A stretch of DNA of 38,976 nt from Corynebacterium flavescens (GTDB taxonomy: Bacteria > Actinomycetota > Actinomycetes > Mycobacteriales > Mycobacteriaceae). The translations under genes were made by a program, and so were the position numbers. This document shows, in pieces, positions 36,912-38,976 of the stretch (position 1 is its first letter; the number at the start of each line of letters is the position of its first letter). The DNA lies in NCBI RefSeq assembly GCF_008693105.1, contig NZ_VXKK01000036.1, forward strand, positions 1 through 38,976, written 5' to 3'. A model generated the notes under the pieces. It did not search any database. It was not told where the DNA came from and worked only from the letters and a program-made list of their open reading frames with translations.

Positions 36912-37700
36912 ATGTCGCACTCCTCTCCCCCCGCTGCGCTCAATGGTCCTCTGCGGGGCGAGATTGCCCACTATCGCCATCGCAACCAGTTGGCACTTGG
37001 CAAGACTGCTTCGATGTGCATACCCCTTGGCGTAGTGTTCACCAGCATTGCTGCAGGTGGGGCAATGCTCTACGCGGTAGCGGGCGTCTGCGCCCTCATT
37101 GCTTTGGTAGCAGCGGTTCCCTTAATTAAGAATCCACCAGCGGCGATTAGTGCATCCCAGACGGAGTTCAAGGACGGTGACTTTCCTGCCGTAGCCTATT
37201 GGGCGCCACTGCTGCCCATAGCAGCGCCGCTACTCGCCAGCCCCCTGGCAGATAGCTTTCCAGACCCCTCGCTTGATCCGCTCCTGCAAGTACTTTTGGG
37301 AGGCCTCTATTTGGGCTTGGCGACGGCTCTCGCGCTTTGGTCGATGTTCTCTCGCGCCTACCGCGTAGGTCGCCGCCGACTAGCGCGGATTCTATCTCAA
37401 GACTCTCTTGATGGAGTCACAGATGCCAGATTGCAAGCAGTCACCGATCACTCAAATGTCATCGCGGCTTTGTGCGCGTGTGGTGCCGTCGATGGGAACG
37501 AAGCTAGCGTGGGCGCGCTGAGCAAACTCAGTGGTATTCCGGTAGCACAGATAGAGGAATTACTCCCCCAACTGTCTAGACTCGGTGTGATCAATGTGAA
37601 TCAGACGGGCGCGCTTCTCAAGCCCAAGAAGTGGCAGGTCAGTCTCACTGAGGCTGGCATCAGATGCATGGGCCAGCTAAACCGTCTCTTCCGGTTGTAG
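36912..37700 (+). CDS. Membrane protein with C-terminal winged-helix domain, unknown function
   Basis: A 262-residue protein I do not recognise by name. The N-terminal ~35 residues are hydrophilic. Two helices follow (about 37–75, PLGVVFTSIAAGGAMLYAV and ALIALVAAVPLI), then a second hydrophobic pair (about 97–145, including LLGGLYLGLATALALWSMF). The C-terminal part (about 175–255, VIAALCACGAVDGNEASVGALSKLSGIPVAQIEELLPQLSRLGVI) has the pattern of a winged helix-turn-helix. This suggests a membrane-bound regulator or a protein-binding wing. The open frame begins earlier, but ATG 36912 fits the TATACT promoter. It is divergent from rne, with a 13E12-like repeat inserted right at its stop. Confidence 0.75.
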   Translation: MSHSSPPAALNGPLRGEIAHYRHRNQLALGKTASMCIPLGVVFTSIAAGGAMLYAVAGVCALIALVAAVPLIKNPPAAISASQTEFKDGDFPAVAYWAPLLPIAAPLLASPLADSFPDPSLDPLLQVLLGGLYLGLATALALWSMFSRAYRVGRRRLARILSQDSLDGVTDARLQAVTDHSNVIAALCACGAVDGNEASVGALSKLSGIPVAQIEELLPQLSRLGVINVNQTGALLKPKKWQVSLTEAGIRCMGQLNRLFRL

Positions 37701-37797
37701 AGTGCAGTGATTTTGTTGGTCAGCACCGAGCCCGATCATTCAGGATAAGCCGGATGGCTTTGCTACCGCACTGCCAAGTTCTGGTTAGGCGGCCCGG

Positions 37798-37836
37798 CTG
37801 TGGATAACCGGGGTGGTGCGGGTGGGTTATCCACAG
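37798..37836 (+). promoter_or_regulatory. Inverted pair of perfect DnaA boxes upstream of HNH copy B
   Basis: TGTGGATAA (37799–37807) and TTATCCACA (37827–37835), within arms 37798–37808 and 37826–37836 around a 17-base spacer. They lie 64–102 bases before the HNH start at 37900, the same placement as in copy A. The spacer sequence differs from copy A while both arms are identical. Confidence 0.6.
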
Positions 37837-37899
37837 TTTCTTTGTTCGGTGCGGGTTGGGGATTGTCGTGCTGGGTGGCGGTGCCTTAGCGTGACGGTC

Positions 37900-38850
37900 A
37901 TGGGCTTGCAGGAGTATTTCGCACAACTTGGCCGGGGTGTTGACCTCGTTGCCGAGTGCTCGGGGCTTTCTGCCCCGGACCTTGAAAAGATGGGGGCCAG
38001 CACACAGGATGCCGCCGAGCTTTTAAGCCTGCACACCATCTACTTCGGCTCCACTCCCTATACCGGCAAGCAACGCTCGGCCGTTAACTCTGCTCGGCGC
38101 AACAGGCACACCCTGAGTACTTTGCGCCAGATCGAATCCTTTACCCGCCGCGTTAAAGCGCGCCTAGCGGCGTGGAACCTACGCGTAGAACTATGCGCCA
38201 CGCCAAGCGAGCAGGTTGCTGCGGTAGCCAGGCGCCGGCTGCGTGAGATGCGTGTTCCCCGCAAGTATTGCGAGCGTGTACTGCTGCGCCAGCACCCCAA
38301 CGGGCTAGCCACGCTTACCGTGACAGGTAATGGGTTGGATATGGCAGATGCTTTCCGAACCATCGACCAGCAGCATCCGGGTAAGAGTTTTATCGCCCGC
38401 ATGCTCGGCAAGGCAGGCGCGGCCCCGGCTGCGCGTACTCGGGTGACGACTATGGCAGTCCTCCAGTTGGAGGACTACGGCACGATCCTGCGCCGCGAGG
38501 GTGGTGATGTGCTGGTGCGCACCACCAGTGGGACTGTTATCACCGGCGCGCAGCTTGTAGAGCGTGCTTGTGCCAACGAGGGTCTTATTACGGTGATTAG
38601 TCGGGCGCTGGGGCCGGTGGACTTGTACCGCTTTGAGCGCTTCGCCTCGGTCAAGCAGCGCACGATGCTCGCAGCAGAGCACCCCACGTGTGCGTGGCCG
38701 GGCTGTAAGACCCCGGCAGAGCGGGGCCAGTTCCACCATCTCACGCCGTGGAGTCACGGCGGGGAGACCAACATTGCCAACCTGGTGACCTTGTGCAACT
38801 ACCACAATGGGGTTAATGAGGATGATCCGAATGCGCCGCCATGCCGCGGG
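37900..38850 (+). pseudogene. DUF222 / HNH endonuclease copy B, truncated by IS
   Basis: The frame from ATG 37900 gives a protein nearly identical to the intact copy, including DUF222, CAWPGCKTPAERGQFHH, PWSHGGET and NLVTLCNYHN. It keeps about 316 codons, then passes into IS sequence at 38850; the last ~20 residues (basic tail in copy A) are replaced by IS-encoded residues and the frame stays open to the window end. The HNH domain itself is complete, so some activity is possible. It is classed as disrupted because the normal C-terminus and stop are gone. Confidence 0.85.
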
Positions 38851-38976
38851 AGCGCGTCAAGTTCTTTGTGTGTGGGGCTTTGTGAACTTGTTTGGTTAGA
38901 GGTATGTGTTGAAGCGGTCGGGGTAGGCCACGGCCATCTGATTAATGGCTTGTTTCCAGTTGGTGACTCGGGCTCC
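38850..38976 (-). mobile_element. Insertion sequence end (probable IS256 family), right copy
   Basis: Reverse complement of bases 1–125 with no difference (38850–38974 against 125–1), plus two more bases. The IS has entered the DUF222–HNH gene. The same IS end (3' end of the transposase) faces inward at both window edges. Confidence 0.75.
38896..38976 (-). CDS. Transposase, C-terminal fragment
   Basis: Minus-strand frame giving the same C-terminal peptide as at the left edge (…WKQAINQMAVAYPDR…) and a TAA stop at 38898–38896. The rest lies beyond the window. IS256 family is inferred from the residue pattern only. Confidence 0.6.
   Translation of the reverse strand, partial: GARVTNWKQAINQMAVAYPDRFNTYL

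Larger units (their letters stand above)
37700..38850 (+). repeat. 13E12-like repeat unit, copy B (inverted relative to 6721–7941)
   Basis: Similarity to copy A starts at the last base of the preceding gene's stop codon (GAGTGCAGTG from 37700), runs through the conserved block and the paired TTATCCACA boxes, and then through the DUF222–HNH gene up to the IS junction at 38850. The 3' end of the unit is not present. Confidence 0.75.

Noticed and set aside
1..38976. CRISPR arrays, tRNA or rRNA genes, prophage modules
   Set aside because: No regularly spaced repeats, cloverleaf-like sequences, rRNA segments or phage structural genes were seen by eye.

Overview
The window reads as chromosomal DNA of a high-GC actinobacterium, almost certainly a Corynebacterium. 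The evidence is the gene order proB–obg–rpmA–rplU–rne with nadD–rsfS–gpgP nearby, a cutinase-family esterase, a glucosyl-3-phosphoglycerate phosphatase, and a DUF222/HNH repeat gene of the 13E12 type. The species cannot be fixed from the sequence alone. Both ends are the same 125-base end of one insertion sequence, in inverted orientation and facing inward, so the window probably runs from one IS copy to the next.

Left part (1–8.1 kb): an IS end truncates efeB (DyP-type deferrochelatase/peroxidase). On the minus strand, efeB is preceded by efeO and by a secreted phosphoesterase/phospholipase C gene that carries a frameshift, so this iron-uptake operon looks decayed. Then come lepA (minus), a divergent PemK/MazF-like gene, rpsT with a 19-bp terminator hairpin, and an intact DUF222–HNH gene. 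Next (8.1–10.6 kb) is a Type II restriction-modification pair on the plus strand: a D12-class adenine methyltransferase overlapping a PD-(D/E)XK endonuclease of no assigned specificity.

Middle part (10.5–20.1 kb), nearly all minus strand: tightly packed or overlapping genes for a LysE exporter, an ankyrin protein, holA, comEC, comEA, degV, gpgP, rsfS, nadD, a cutinase and proA. Between proA and the proB cluster, on the opposite strand, sits a two-gene AddAB-like helicase–nuclease module (20.3–26.4 kb). After it come a DUF1707 membrane protein, two tandem D-2-hydroxyacid dehydrogenases and proB.

Right part (30.1–39 kb): obg, a strong terminator, rpmA, rplU with a long leader and a TTGACA promoter, and a very large RNase E/G with an N-terminal IF2_N-like domain. 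Divergent from rne is a membrane protein with a winged-helix tail whose promoter implies a leaderless mRNA. The last gene is a second DUF222–HNH copy, cut by the other IS end. The two DUF222–HNH loci lie in inverted orientation about 30 kb apart. Each has a pair of perfect, inverted DnaA-box 9-mers (TTATCCACA) about 65–100 bases upstream of its start; this is the least expected signal in the window.
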